Shown: positions 1-9,154 of the stretch, piece after piece
How the letters are laid out: each line of letters begins with the position of its first letter
Position numbering within the stretch: position 1 is the first letter of the stretch
Assembly (NCBI GenBank): GCA_021848345.1
Contig: JAJZUV010000023.1
Coordinates: forward strand, 1 to 41,232
Reading direction: 5' to 3'
Source of the DNA: Pseudomonadota bacterium
GTDB taxonomy: Bacteria; Pseudomonadota; Gammaproteobacteria; Burkholderiales; Burkholderiaceae_C
DNA length: 41,232 nucleotides
The notes under the pieces: generated by a model
The model's input: the letters and a program-made list of their open reading frames with translations, nothing else
Database searches by the model: none
Told to the model about the DNA's origin: nothing
Position numbers and translations under genes: made by a program

Positions 1-349
1 GGCCGCCTCCACCGCATCGGCCGCGGCGGCCCCCGCGGCGCCCGGCGCCGCCTCGGCGCCCGCGTCCGCGCCGTCCGCGCCGGCCGCGTCGGCGTCGCAA
101 CCCGCGACGCTGCCGCCCGGGGCCGTGCGCTACGTGTGCAACGACGGCACCTCCTTCCTGGCCAGTTTCGGCGACGTCAGCGTGACCATGAGCACCGCGC
201 TGGGCGTGCTGCAGCTCGAGCAGACGGTGGCCGCCGACGGCGCGCGCTACGCCAACGGCGAGGTACAGGTGTGGTTCAAGGGCCGCCAGGCCACCATCAC
301 CAACCTGCGCAGCCCCGGCAGCGCCGTGCTGTGCCTGGAACAGCGCTGA
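1..349 (+). CDS. MliC-family C-type lysozyme inhibitor, 3' part
   Basis: The reading frame enters from the left edge, so the start and any lipoprotein signal are missing. The first 40 or so residues are an Ala/Ser/Pro-rich linker of the kind that tethers periplasmic or lipid-anchored domains. The rest, from the VRYVC segment near position 125 to the TGA at 347-349, fits the MliC fold: a Cys after the first strand, a GARYANGE block, a WxKG turn with an AT pair after it, and a second Cys near the C-terminus that would form the family disulfide. MliC proteins sit in the periplasm or on the outer membrane and block C-type lysozyme by inserting a loop into its active site. The next gene starts 227 bp downstream, so this looks like its own unit. 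The family call is good; the anchoring mode is not visible. Confidence 0.75.
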   Translation, partial: AASTASAAAAPAAPGAASAPASAPSAPAASASQPATLPPGAVRYVCNDGTSFLASFGDVSVTMSTALGVLQLEQTVAADGARYANGEVQVWFKGRQATITNLRSPGSAVLCLEQR

Positions 350-576
350 AGGCCTGAGCCTGCGCGCCCGCGGCGCGCATCGGTATCCCTCCTGTTGGCA
401 AGCGCCGGGCGCCCGACTACGATGGCCCGCTGAGAGACGACCGCAGGGCGGGCCCACGAAGCCCGCCCCGTGGCGGGCACGGCGCCACCCTGTCGAGCCA
501 GTCGCGAACCGCCTGCCACCACCGTGGCGGGGGACGGCCGTTGCGCATCGAGTCGCAAACTGAGGAGATAGGCGCC

Positions 577-3500
577 ATGAACGCAGCGCTGCCCGAAGCC
601 GTCCGTCGGGCCCTGGAGACGATCCGTCTCGACGATAAATACACCCTGGAATCCGGCCGCGCCTTCATGAGCGGCATCCACGCGCTGGTGCGCCTGCCCC
701 TGCTGCAGCGCAAGCGCGACCAGCTGGCGGGGCTGCGCACCGCCGGCTTCATCAGCGGCTACCGGGGCTCCCCGCTGGGGGGTTACGACCAGGCGCTGTG
801 GAAGGCGCGCAAGCTGCTGGCCGAGAACGACATCGTGTTCCAGCCGGGGGTCAACGAGGAGCTCGCCGCCACCGCGCTGTGGGGCAGCCAGCAGCTCGAC
901 CTGTACCCGCAGAGCAAGCGTTTCGACGGCGTGTTCGGCATCTGGTACGGCAAGGGCCCGGGGGTCGACCGCTGCGGCGACGTGTTCAAGCACGCCAACA
1001 TGGCCGGCACCGCGCGTCACGGCGGGGTCATCGCGGTGGCCGGCGACGACCACGTGGCCAAGAGCTCCACCGCGGCGCACCAGAGCGACCACGTGTTCAA
1101 GGCCGTGGGCTTCCCGGTGTTCTTCCCCAGCAACGTGCAGGACATCCTGGACCTGGGGCTGCACGCGCTGGCGATGAGCCGCTACAGCGGCCTGTGGGCC
1201 GGCATGAAGACCATTCAGGAAGTGGTGGAATCGTCGGCCTCGGTGGACGTGTCGCCCGAGCGCGTGCGCATCCTGATGCCCGAGGACTTCCCCATGCCCG
1301 AGGGCGGGGTGCACATCCGCTGGCCCGACGATCCGCTGAGCCAGGAAGCGCGCCTGATGGACGTGAAGTGGTACGCGGCGCTGGCCTACGTGCGCGCGAA
1401 CCGCCTGAACCACACGGTGATCGACAGCCCCGACGCGCGCCTGGGCCTGATGGCCTCGGGCAAGGCCTACAACGACACCCGCCAGGCGCTGGCCGACCTC
1501 GGCCTCGACGAGCAGGCCTGCGCGCAACTGGGCCTGCGCGTGCACAAGGTCGCCGTGGTATGGCCTCTGGAGGCGCACATCACCCGTGAATTCGCCACGG
1601 GCTTGCAAGAGATCCTGGTCATCGAAGAAAAGCGCCAGATCATCGAGTATCAGCTCAAGGAAGAGTTGTACAACTGGCGGGAAGATGTCCGCCCCAACGT
1701 GATCGGCAAGTTCAACGAAACCCCCGGTGATCGCAGCGGCGGCGAATGGAGCCAGGCCAACCCGGGCGACAACTGGCTGCTGCCCGCCAAGGCCGACCTG
1801 AACCCCGCGGTGATCGCGCGTGCCGTCGCGTCGCGCCTGGAGCGCCTGGGCCTGCTGGCCCGCGCCCCGCAGGACCTGCAGCGCCGCGTGCGCGAGCGCG
1901 TGGCGCTGATCGAGGCCAAGGAGCGCGCGCTGGCCGAGGCGCCGCCCAGCGAGAAGCGCCCGCCGTGGTTCTGCTCGGGCTGCCCGCACAACACCAGCAC
2001 CCGCGTGCCCGAGGGCTCGCGCGCGATGGCCGGCATCGGCTGCCACTACATGGTGGTGTGGATGGACCGCTCCACCTCCACCTTCAGCCAGATGGGCGGC
2101 GAAGGCGCGGCCTGGGTGGGCCAGGCGCCCTTCACGACCGACAAGCACGTGTTCGCCAACCTGGGCGACGGCACCTACTACCACTCCGGGCTGCTGGCCA
2201 TCCGCCAGGCCATCGCCAGCGGCGCGAACATCACCTACAAGATCCTCTACAACGGCGCCGTGGCGATGACCGGCGGCCAGCCCGTGGAGGGCCAGCTCAG
2301 CGTCGGGCAGATCAGCCGCGAACTGCACGCCGAGGGCGTGCGCGAGATCGTCGTGCTCAGCGACGAGCCCGACAAGTACCGCGAGGTGCGCGACCTCGCG
2401 CCCGGCGTGACCGTGCATCACCGCGACGAACTCGACACGGTGCAGCGCCGGCTGCGCGAGGTCGCCGGCACCACGGTGCTGATCTTCGACCAGACCTGCG
2501 CCACCGAGAAGCGGCGCCGCCGCAAGCGCGGCACCATGGCCGAACCCGACCGCCGCGTGGCCATCAACCCGCTGGTGTGCGAGGGCTGCGGGGATTGCTC
2601 CGAGCAGAGCAACTGCCTGTCGGTGGAACCGCTGGAGACCGAATTCGGACGCAAGCGCACGATCAACCAGAGCAGCTGCAACAAGGACTTTTCCTGCCTG
2701 AAGGGCTTCTGCCCGAGCTTCGTCTCGCTCGAGGGGGCCAGGCCCCGCAAGGCCGCCGCGGCCGCCGCGCCCAGCCTGGACGCGCTGCCCGCGCTGGACG
2801 AGCCGCGGGTGCCGGATCCGGTGAAGGCCGACCGCGCCGGCGGGGGCAACTACGGCATCCTCGTGGCCGGCATCGGCGGCACCGGGGTGATCACCATCGG
2901 GCAGCTGCTGGGCGTGGCCGCGCACATCGAGGGCAAGGGCATCGTCACGCAGGACGCCGCGGGCCTGGCGCAAAAGGGCGGCGCCACCTGGAGCCACGTG
3001 CTGATCGCCGACGATCCGGCGCAGATCCACACCACGCGCATCGCGATGGCCGAGGCCGAGCTGGTGCTGGGCTGCGACCCCATCGTGGCGGCCGACCGCG
3101 AGACCCTGGCACGAGTGCGCAAGGACCGCACCTTCGTCGCGCTCAACACCCACGGCGCGCCGACCGCGGCGCTGGTGCACCAGCCGCAGTGGCAGTTCCC
3201 GGCGGCGGCGTGCCACCAGGCGCTGGAACAGGCGGTGGGGGCGCAGCAGATCGCCGGCTTCGACGCCGACGCGCTGGCCCGCCGCGTGCTGGGCGACAGC
3301 ATCTTCGCCAACCCGATGATGCTGGGCTTCGCATGGCAGAAGGGCTGGATACCGCTGCGCCGCGAGTCCCTGCAACGGGCCATCGAGCTCAACGAGGTCG
3401 CGGTGGCGCAGAACCTGGCCGCCTTCGAGTGGGGGCGCCATGCCGCGGCGCATCCGCAGCAACTCGCCGCGCTGGGCGCCACCGAGCAGGTCATCGCCTT

Positions 3501-4197
3501 CGCGCGCCGCCCCGGCCTGGACGAACTGGTGCGCACGCGCAGCGAGTTCCTGACCGGCTACCAGAACGCCGCCTATGCCGCCGACTACCAGCAACTGGTG
3601 GCCCGCGTGGCCCGGGCCGAATCGACCCTGGGCAGCAAGCGCCTGAGCGAGGCGGTGGCGCGCACCCTGTTCAAGCTGATGGCCTACAAGGACGAGTACG
3701 AGGTGGCACGCCTGCACAGCGATCCGGGCTTCGCCGCCTCGCTGCGCGAGCAGTTCGACGGCGACTTCAAGCTGCGCTACCACATGGCGCCGCCGCTGTT
3801 CAGCCGCCCCGGCCCCGACGGACGCCCGCGCAAGATGGAGTTCGGCCCCTGGATGGGCACGGCGTTGCGCCTGCTGCGCCACGGCAAGGTGCTGCGCGGC
3901 ACCGCGCTCGACCCCTTCGGACGCAGCGAGGAACGGCGTGCCGAGCGCGAGCTGGTCCGGCGCTACCGCGACACCGTCGAGCAATTGCTGGGCTCATTGC
4001 GCGCGGACAACCTCGATCTGGCCGTGAAGGTGGCCGAACTGCCGTCGCGCATCGCCGGCTACGGCCCGGTGAAGCAGCGCAGCATGGAGCAGTGGCTGCC
4101 GCAGTGGGAAGTCCTGCTGCAGCAGTGGCGCGTGGCGGCGCAGGCGCCGTCATCGGTCGCGTCGACGGCGCCGCAGGGGGCCGCGCTCCCGCATTGA
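577..4197 (+). CDS. indolepyruvate ferredoxin oxidoreductase family protein (fused alpha and beta subunits)
   Basis: This 1206-residue protein belongs to the 2-oxoacid:ferredoxin oxidoreductase superfamily, in the long fused form common in Betaproteobacteria. The family oxidatively decarboxylates aryl- or branched-chain 2-oxoacids to acyl-CoA using thiamine diphosphate and Fe-S clusters in the cytoplasm. The N-terminal part carries a GYRGSPLGGYD block near residue 57. The TPP-binding part has a CSGCPHN segment near 466 and a QMGGEGAAW segment near 505. A cysteine-rich cluster region (CEGCGDC and later cysteines) lies at about 668-715, and the gamma-type domain starts with GIGGTGVITIG near 765. 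I chose the ATG at 577 because GAGGAG at 562-567 sits 9 bases upstream; a TTG at 541 is also in frame. The true substrate cannot be read from the sequence. It stands alone, convergent with priA. Confidence 0.9.
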   Translation: MNAALPEAVRRALETIRLDDKYTLESGRAFMSGIHALVRLPLLQRKRDQLAGLRTAGFISGYRGSPLGGYDQALWKARKLLAENDIVFQPGVNEELAATALWGSQQLDLYPQSKRFDGVFGIWYGKGPGVDRCGDVFKHANMAGTARHGGVIAVAGDDHVAKSSTAAHQSDHVFKAVGFPVFFPSNVQDILDLGLHALAMSRYSGLWAGMKTIQEVVESSASVDVSPERVRILMPEDFPMPEGGVHIRWPDDPLSQEARLMDVKWYAALAYVRANRLNHTVIDSPDARLGLMASGKAYNDTRQALADLGLDEQACAQLGLRVHKVAVVWPLEAHITREFATGLQEILVIEEKRQIIEYQLKEELYNWREDVRPNVIGKFNETPGDRSGGEWSQANPGDNWLLPAKADLNPAVIARAVASRLERLGLLARAPQDLQRRVRERVALIEAKERALAEAPPSEKRPPWFCSGCPHNTSTRVPEGSRAMAGIGCHYMVVWMDRSTSTFSQMGGEGAAWVGQAPFTTDKHVFANLGDGTYYHSGLLAIRQAIASGANITYKILYNGAVAMTGGQPVEGQLSVGQISRELHAEGVREIVVLSDEPDKYREVRDLAPGVTVHHRDELDTVQRRLREVAGTTVLIFDQTCATEKRRRRKRGTMAEPDRRVAINPLVCEGCGDCSEQSNCLSVEPLETEFGRKRTINQSSCNKDFSCLKGFCPSFVSLEGARPRKAAAAAAPSLDALPALDEPRVPDPVKADRAGGGNYGILVAGIGGTGVITIGQLLGVAAHIEGKGIVTQDAAGLAQKGGATWSHVLIADDPAQIHTTRIAMAEAELVLGCDPIVAADRETLARVRKDRTFVALNTHGAPTAALVHQPQWQFPAAACHQALEQAVGAQQIAGFDADALARRVLGDSIFANPMMLGFAWQKGWIPLRRESLQRAIELNEVAVAQNLAAFEWGRHAAAHPQQLAALGATEQVIAFARRPGLDELVRTRSEFLTGYQNAAYAADYQQLVARVARAESTLGSKRLSEAVARTLFKLMAYKDEYEVARLHSDPGFAASLREQFDGDFKLRYHMAPPLFSRPGPDGRPRKMEFGPWMGTALRLLRHGKVLRGTALDPFGRSEERRAERELVRRYRDTVEQLLGSLRADNLDLAVKVAELPSRIAGYGPVKQRSMEQWLPQWEVLLQQWRVAAQAPSSVASTAPQGAALPH

Positions 4198-4204
4198 GCC
4201 TCGA

Positions 4205-4230
4205 GCCCGGGGCCGGTGCCGGCTCCGGGC
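4205..4230. terminator. GC-rich hairpin between convergent genes
   Basis: Arms GCCCGG and CCGGGC enclose a second short GC stem. It sits 8 bp after the stop of the oxidoreductase gene and 38 bp from the priA stop. There is no T-tract on either strand, so it is only a candidate bidirectional transcript end. Confidence 0.35.
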
Positions 4231-4268
4231 CAATCGAAGGCGCGGCCGCCCTCGCCCGCCCGGCGGGT

Positions 4269-6656
4269 TCAGAACTCGGTGGGGTCTACGTCGATCGCCC
4301 AGCGCACGCCGCCGCGCAGTTCCTGCAAGGCATGGCGCCATTGCGCCAGGAAGGCGTGCAGCAGCGCGCGACGCGGCGCCTCCACCAGCAACTGCAGGCG
4401 GTGCACCCCCGCGAGCCGGGCCAGGCTCGCGGGAACCGGCGGGTACACGGTGGGCGTCCCCTCGGCAGCGAGGGCGCTCGCCAATTCGGCGGCCCGCTCG
4501 GCGAACTCGAGCACCCGCTGCTCGCGCGCGTGCTCGACGCGCAGCAGGGCCTGGAAGCTGAAGGGCGGCATCCCCGCGCGCTTGCGTTCCTGCAGCTCCC
4601 GTGCCGCGAAACCGGCGTAGTCGTTGCGCTGCAAGGCCTGGTACAGCGGATGCTCGGGGTAGGCGGTCTGCACCAGCATCTCGGGCTCCAGCGTGGAGCC
4701 GCCGGCGCGGCCGGCGCGCCCGGCCGCCTGCACGAGTTGCGCGAACATCCGCTCGGGCGCGCGCGGATCGTGGCTGAACAGTCCGGCGTCGGGGTTGAGC
4801 GCCGCCACCAGGCTGACGCGCTGGAAATCGTGCCCCTTGGTGACCATCTGGGTGCCCACCAGGATGTCCACCTCGCCGGCATGCACCTGGGCGAAACCCG
4901 CCTCCGCCTGTCCCTTGCGCGAGGCGGTGTCGGCATCGATGCGCGCGATGCGCGCCTGGGGGAACAGATCCGCCAGCGCCTCCTGCACGCGCTGGGTGCC
5001 GCGACCCAGGGGTTGCAGGTCCAGGCCGCCGCAGTCAGGGCAGGCGCGCGGCACGGATTCGCGATGCCCGCAGTGATGACAGCGCAGGCTGCGATCGTTG
5101 CGGTGGTAGACCAGATGGGCGTCGCAGTGCGGGCAATCGGACTTCCAGCCGCAGTCGGGGCAGCACAACACCGGCGCGTAGCCGCGGCGATTGAGAAACA
5201 GCAGGCTCTGCTCGCCGCGCTGCAGGCGCTGGGTGACGGCATCGAACAGGATCTGGCCGATCGGCCCTCCGGCGCGCAGCAGGGGATCGTGGTGGCTGGG
5301 CAGCAGGCGCACTCGGGGCAGCACGCCGCTGGCGCGCTGGCGCATGCTCAGCAGGCCGTAGCGCCCCTGCTCGGCCGCGTGCCAGGACTCCAGCGACGGC
5401 GTGGCCGAGCCCAGCAGCACCGGTATGGCGCGCTGGCGCGCGCGCCACACCGCGAGGTCCCGCGCGGAATAGCGCGCGCCCTCCTGCTGCTTGTAGGAAG
5501 GATCGTGCTCCTCGTCCACCACCACCAGGGCCAGCCCGGGCAGGCTGGCCAGCACCGCCAGGCGGGTGCCCAGCACGATGCGCGCCTGCCCGGCATGGGC
5601 GGCGGCCCAATGGTCGAAGCGCTGGGCCTCCGCCAGGCCGCTGTGCAGCAGGGCCAGGCGCTCGCCGGGGAAGCGCTCGGCGAAACGCCGCAGCAACTGG
5701 GGCGTGAGGTTGATCTCGGGCGTGAGCACCAGCACCTGCGCCCGCGCGTCGCGCTCGAGCACGCGCTGCACCGCGCGCAGGTAGACCTCCGTCTTGCCGC
5801 TGCCGGTCACTCCGAACAACAACTGCGCGCCGTAGCCCCGCTGCTCGGCCAGCACCCGCAGCGCCTGCTCCTGCTCGGGGTGCAGGCTGAGCGCCGCCGG
5901 TGCGGGCGCGAGTTGCGCCTCGGGCGCGGCCTCGCGCAGCCAGCCCCGCGCCGCCCAATCCCGCAGCAGCGCCGGCCCGCGGGGATGCAGGCGCCGCGCG
6001 CCGGCTTCGTCCAGCGTGGGCATCGCGTCCGGAACTTCGGCACGGCTCGGGGAGGCCGGCGGCCGCGCCGCGTCGCCCTGCCCCGGCGGGGCGGCCGGGG
6101 TTGCGGCTTCGTCCCTGGTGCGACCGGCCTGCCGCGGCGCGGGCAGCCCGAGGGCCTCGGCCAGGCGCCACAGCGCCGTGCTGCGCACGCCCAGGCTGCG
6201 CGGCAAGTGCTCGAGCCCGGCCTCGCTCAGGCCGTAGCGCGCGGTCGCCCGGCGCACCGACTGCAGCCGGCGCTGCACGGCCTGCGCACCCTGTTCCCGC
6301 AGCCAGCCCGGCAGCGCGGCCGCCATCAGTTCGCCCAGCGGGCGCTGGTAGTAGTCGGCCGCGAAACGCAGCAGTTCGAGCCAGTCGGCCCCCAGGGGAT
6401 CCAGCGCATCGCAGGCCTCGCGCACCGGCTTGAGCGCTTCGGAGGCGCCGGGGGCCAGCGGCTGCGCATCGAGCACGACGCCGCAGACCAGCTGCCGCCC
6501 CAGCGGCACGCGCACCACGGTGCCGGGCGCCAGTTGGCGCTCCCCCGCGTAGTCCAGCGCGCCCCAGATCGGGGCATCCACCGCCACGCTCAGACGCCAG
6601 GCGGGAGCCCGCTCCGGGTCGCTCGGAATCAGTTCGGGGAACTGCGGGTTTACCAC
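4269..6656 (-). CDS. priA: primosomal protein N' (replication restart helicase PriA)
   Basis: PriA is a superfamily 2 helicase that recognises stalled forks and reloads the replisome. This 795-residue version has a 3'-DNA-binding N-terminus, a Walker A GVTGSGKT near residue 285, a DEEH box near 380 and a GSATPS motif III. A zinc region at about 497-540 has four CxxC pairs (CPDC, CPHC, CHHC, CPDC). The QAAGRAGRAG motif VI lies nearer the C-terminus. It is somewhat longer than E. coli PriA because of a Pro/Ala-rich, probably unstructured linker around residues 180-220 between the N-terminal and helicase domains. The start is a GTG at 6656; no strong Shine-Dalgarno sequence is seen, so the exact start is uncertain. 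It follows hemE on the same strand but across a 352-bp gap holding DnaA boxes. Confidence 0.95.
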   Translation of the reverse strand: MVNPQFPELIPSDPERAPAWRLSVAVDAPIWGALDYAGERQLAPGTVVRVPLGRQLVCGVVLDAQPLAPGASEALKPVREACDALDPLGADWLELLRFAADYYQRPLGELMAAALPGWLREQGAQAVQRRLQSVRRATARYGLSEAGLEHLPRSLGVRSTALWRLAEALGLPAPRQAGRTRDEAATPAAPPGQGDAARPPASPSRAEVPDAMPTLDEAGARRLHPRGPALLRDWAARGWLREAAPEAQLAPAPAALSLHPEQEQALRVLAEQRGYGAQLLFGVTGSGKTEVYLRAVQRVLERDARAQVLVLTPEINLTPQLLRRFAERFPGERLALLHSGLAEAQRFDHWAAAHAGQARIVLGTRLAVLASLPGLALVVVDEEHDPSYKQQEGARYSARDLAVWRARQRAIPVLLGSATPSLESWHAAEQGRYGLLSMRQRASGVLPRVRLLPSHHDPLLRAGGPIGQILFDAVTQRLQRGEQSLLFLNRRGYAPVLCCPDCGWKSDCPHCDAHLVYHRNDRSLRCHHCGHRESVPRACPDCGGLDLQPLGRGTQRVQEALADLFPQARIARIDADTASRKGQAEAGFAQVHAGEVDILVGTQMVTKGHDFQRVSLVAALNPDAGLFSHDPRAPERMFAQLVQAAGRAGRAGGSTLEPEMLVQTAYPEHPLYQALQRNDYAGFAARELQERKRAGMPPFSFQALLRVEHAREQRVLEFAERAAELASALAAEGTPTVYPPVPASLARLAGVHRLQLLVEAPRRALLHAFLAQWRHALQELRGGVRWAIDVDPTEF

Positions 6657-7008
6657 GAGCCGCGGCCTGTCGGGACCGCCGGATGTGAGTACGGGCTCGC
6701 CTCGTAGGAGGCCTCGGCGCGTGCTGCCCCCCGGGCGATCAGGGGAATCCCGGATCTGTGGATAACTTTGTGCATAGAGCCGGCCCCGATCATGTCGAGA
6801 TCTGTGGATAACTGCAGACGCCGCCTATGCCGCTCCGCAGCAAAACATCAAAATCTCTTCAAATTCAACAGCTTAAATAACCCATCCTGAGGTAAGGTCT
6901 GGGAAGCATGCGCTATGTCCTAAAAACAGGCACGGTGTGTATAAATCTCCGTCTCGCGCTTGACAACAGCGCCAATTTGGGCCGTCGTGCACCCCGACGC
7001 ACATCGAA
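6657..7008. promoter_or_regulatory. DnaA-box cluster and AT-rich segment between hemE and priA
   Basis: This gap holds no convincing gene. It contains three exact matches to the DnaA box TTATNCACA, all in the same orientation: TGTGGATAA at 6757-6765 and at 6803-6811 (both complement to TTATCCACA), and TGTGTATAA at 6936-6944 (TTATACACA). A fourth site at 6769-6777 has one mismatch. Between the second and third boxes, at about 6840-6886, lies an unusually AT-rich run for this genome, rich in AAA/TTT and TTAAATAA, which could be a duplex-unwinding element. The two genes are on the same strand, so a simple operon would not need such a gap. It may be a replication-origin-like or DnaA-titrating locus, or DnaA control of priA. 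The boxes are seen; the function is inferred. Confidence 0.6.
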
Positions 7009-8106
7009 TCACGCCCCGCCCTGGTGCAGGGCGCGGCTGTGCTCGTGCACGGTCCGCACCAGGGTCCCGACGTGCTCGGCTGGCGTGAATTGGGAAATCC
7101 CGTGCCCCAGGTTGAACACGTGCCCGGCCGCGTCGCCGGGGGCGATCGGGCCGAAGCTGTCCAGCACCGCGCGGACTTCACGTTCGATGTGCTCGGGCGG
7201 CGCGAACAGCACCGACGGGTCCAGATTGCCCTGCAGCGCCACGCGCCGGCCCACCAGCGCGCGAGCGCGGGCCAGATTGACGGTCCAGTCCACGCCCAGC
7301 GCATCCGCGCCGGACTCGCTCATCTCCTCCAGCCAGGGCCCGCCGCCCTTGGTGAACAGGATCGCGGGCACGCGCCGCCCCTCGTGCTCGCGGCGCAAGG
7401 CCTGCAGCACCAGGCGGCTGTACTGCAGCGAGAACTCCTGGAAGGCTCCGTCGGCCAGCGCGCCGCCCCAGGAGTCGAACACCATCACCGCCTGCGCGCC
7501 GGCCTCGATCTGTGCGTTCAGGTAGGCCGCCACCGCCTGCGCATTGACCCGCAGGATGTGGTGCATCAGGTCCGGCCGCGAGTACATCAGGGTCTTGGTC
7601 TGGCGCCAGTCGTCGCTGCCCTGGCCCTCGACCATGTAGCAGGCGAGGGTCCACGGGCTGCCGGCGAAGCCGATCAGGGGCACGCGCTGGACGCCGTCGC
7701 GGGTGAGCGCGCGGCGGATCTGCGTGACGGCGTCGAACACGTAGCGCAGGCGCTCCAGGTCGGGCACCGCCAGCGCGCGGATCTGCGCCTCGGTGCGCAG
7801 CGCGTGTTCGAAGCGCGGGCCTTCGCCGGCGGCGAAACGCAGGCCCAGGCCCATGGCGTCCGGCACGGTGAGGATGTCGGAGAACAGGATGGCCGCGTCC
7901 AGGTCCCAGCGTTCCAGCGGCTGCAGCGTGACCTCGGTGGCCAGATCCGGGCTGGTGGCCAGCCCCAGGAAGCTGCCGGCGCGCGCGCGCGTCGCGTTGT
8001 ACTCCGGCAGGTAGCGCCCGGCCTGGCGCATCAGCCACACGGGGGTGAATTCGGTGGGCTGGCGCAGCAGCGCCCGCAGGAAGGTGTCGTTGGCGATCGT
8101 GCTCAT
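7009..8106 (-). CDS. hemE: uroporphyrinogen decarboxylase
   Basis: HemE removes four carboxyl groups from uroporphyrinogen III to give coproporphyrinogen III in haem synthesis, in the cytoplasm. The 365-residue product starts [16 protein letters not shown] and contains the N-terminal signature [15 protein letters not shown], with the catalytic Arg and the substrate-gripping loop. It also has the FSDIL aspartate segment, [10 protein letters not shown], and the C-terminal GHG motif near the end. Length matches the family (about 355 residues). The frame is open well upstream of 8106, but homologous sequence begins at this ATG. The gene is divergent from the metal ABC transporter, with 109 bp between the two starts, and lies upstream of priA. 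Confidence 0.96.
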   Translation of the reverse strand: MSTIANDTFLRALLRQPTEFTPVWLMRQAGRYLPEYNATRARAGSFLGLATSPDLATEVTLQPLERWDLDAAILFSDILTVPDAMGLGLRFAAGEGPRFEHALRTEAQIRALAVPDLERLRYVFDAVTQIRRALTRDGVQRVPLIGFAGSPWTLACYMVEGQGSDDWRQTKTLMYSRPDLMHHILRVNAQAVAAYLNAQIEAGAQAVMVFDSWGGALADGAFQEFSLQYSRLVLQALRREHEGRRVPAILFTKGGGPWLEEMSESGADALGVDWTVNLARARALVGRRVALQGNLDPSVLFAPPEHIEREVRAVLDSFGPIAPGDAAGHVFNLGHGISQFTPAEHVGTLVRTVHEHSRALHQGGA

Positions 8107-8152
8107 GCGGGTATTGTCGCAAAGCCAGGGCCGCGTCCCGCCGCGACCCTTT

Positions 8153-8169
8153 ATGCAACCGACTTGCAT
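8153..8169. promoter_or_regulatory. inverted repeat ATGCAA-N5-TTGCAT in the hemE/ABC transporter divergent region
   Basis: A perfect 6-bp inverted repeat with a 5-bp spacer lies 47 bp before the ABC transporter start and the same distance from the hemE start. Its place between divergent genes suggests an operator. A metal-responsive regulator such as Zur is one idea because the right-hand operon is a zinc/manganese-type transporter, but the sequence does not match a Zur box I can vouch for. Confidence 0.35.
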
Positions 8170-8215
8170 TAGGATCGGCGCTTCACGCACCGTGCCCCCA
8201 CGAGCCCCGTCCGCC

Positions 8216-9154
8216 ATGCCCCTCGAGCCTCGCCCCGACACCGACACCGACACCGCCATCGCGGTGCTGGCGCGGGGGCTGCGCCTGGCGCGCGGCGCGC
8301 GCGACGTGGTGGGAGAGCTGGACCTGCGCATCCCGCAGGGCCAGGTGGTGGGGCTGTTCGGCAGCAACGGCGCGGGCAAGACCACGCTGCTGCAGGCGCT
8401 GGCCGGACTGCTCCCGGTACGCGAGGGCGAGCTGCGCGTGTTCGGCGGCACACCCGCGCAGGCGCGGCGAGCCATCGGCTATGTCGCGCAGTCGGTGCCC
8501 GACGGTGCCTACTCGCGTCTGCGTGCCTGCGACTTCGTGGCCAGCGCCTGGCAAGGCGAACGCTGGGGCATGAGCCTGTCGCCGAAAGCGGGTGCGCGGC
8601 GCCGGGCCGCGGTGCGCGAGGCCCTGCACGCAGCGGACGCCGGGCATCTGGAGCTGCGCGGCATGGACACGCTGTCCGGCGGCGAGCGCCAGCGCGTGTG
8701 CATCGCGCAGGCGCTGGTCAACCCGGTACGCATGCTGCTGCTCGACGAACCGCTGGCCAACCTCGACCCGCGCGCCCAGCTCGGCGTGATCGAACTGGTG
8801 CGCGGCCTGCGCCAGCGCCACGGACTGGCCGTGCTGTTGAGCGCCCACGACATCAACCCCCTGCTGGGCGTGATGGACAGCGTGCTGTACCTGGCCGGCG
8901 GACGCGGACGCCAGGGGCGCGTGGACGAGGTCATCGAGCCCGGCGCGCTCAGCGCGCTGTACGGCCTGCCGATGCAGGTGGCACGGCACGACGGCTACCT
9001 GTTCATCCACCCCGCGCGCGGCTTCATGGCCGAACAGGGCGGGCATTGCGAGCACGGCGACGCGGGCGCGGCGGATGCGCAGGTCCACGCGCACGAACAC
9101 GGGCACGGCCACGACCATGCGCCCGCCTCCCACGCGGCGCGGGGGGCGCGATGA
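8216..9154 (+). CDS. metal ABC transporter ATP-binding protein with His-rich tail (ZnuC-like)
   Basis: This 312-residue ATPase powers import by the permease encoded next to it. Walker A is GSNGAGKTT at residues 49-57, the signature LSGGERQR is near 150, and Walker B is LLLDEP soon after, followed by the switch His in SAHD. The FHIP-like C-terminal segment (YLFIHP) is typical of the zinc/manganese (ZnuC/MntB-like) family. The last 40 or so residues are rich in His, Glu and Asp (HEHGHGHDH), a probable metal-binding tail. ATG 8216 was chosen because the ABC domain begins shortly after it; the frame is open further upstream. The stop overlaps the permease start as ATGA, so the two are translationally coupled. 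No substrate-binding protein gene lies next to them. Confidence 0.85.
   Translation: MPLEPRPDTDTDTAIAVLARGLRLARGARDVVGELDLRIPQGQVVGLFGSNGAGKTTLLQALAGLLPVREGELRVFGGTPAQARRAIGYVAQSVPDGAYSRLRACDFVASAWQGERWGMSLSPKAGARRRAAVREALHAADAGHLELRGMDTLSGGERQRVCIAQALVNPVRMLLLDEPLANLDPRAQLGVIELVRGLRQRHGLAVLLSAHDINPLLGVMDSVLYLAGGRGRQGRVDEVIEPGALSALYGLPMQVARHDGYLFIHPARGFMAEQGGHCEHGDAGAADAQVHAHEHGHGHDHAPASHAARGAR

Noticed and set aside
247..3984. A 1245-codon open frame on the minus strand
   Set aside because: It is antisense to the oxidoreductase gene, rich in Ala, Gly, His and Arg, and matches no family. High GC leaves few stops in this frame.
1746..6707. A 1653-codon open frame on the plus strand
   Set aside because: It crosses the oxidoreductase gene and the antisense of priA. 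Composition is Arg/Ala/Gly-rich and no domain is seen.
6657..7008. Calling the DnaA-box cluster the chromosomal origin outright
   Set aside because: dnaA, dnaN and parAB are not in this window, and the gene directions around it do not switch cleanly, so only a candidate status is justified.
8236..8262. GACACC hexamer repeats at the start of the ABC ATPase gene
   Set aside because: They are in frame and encode a short Asp-Thr run; a few copies only, with no sign of phase variation.
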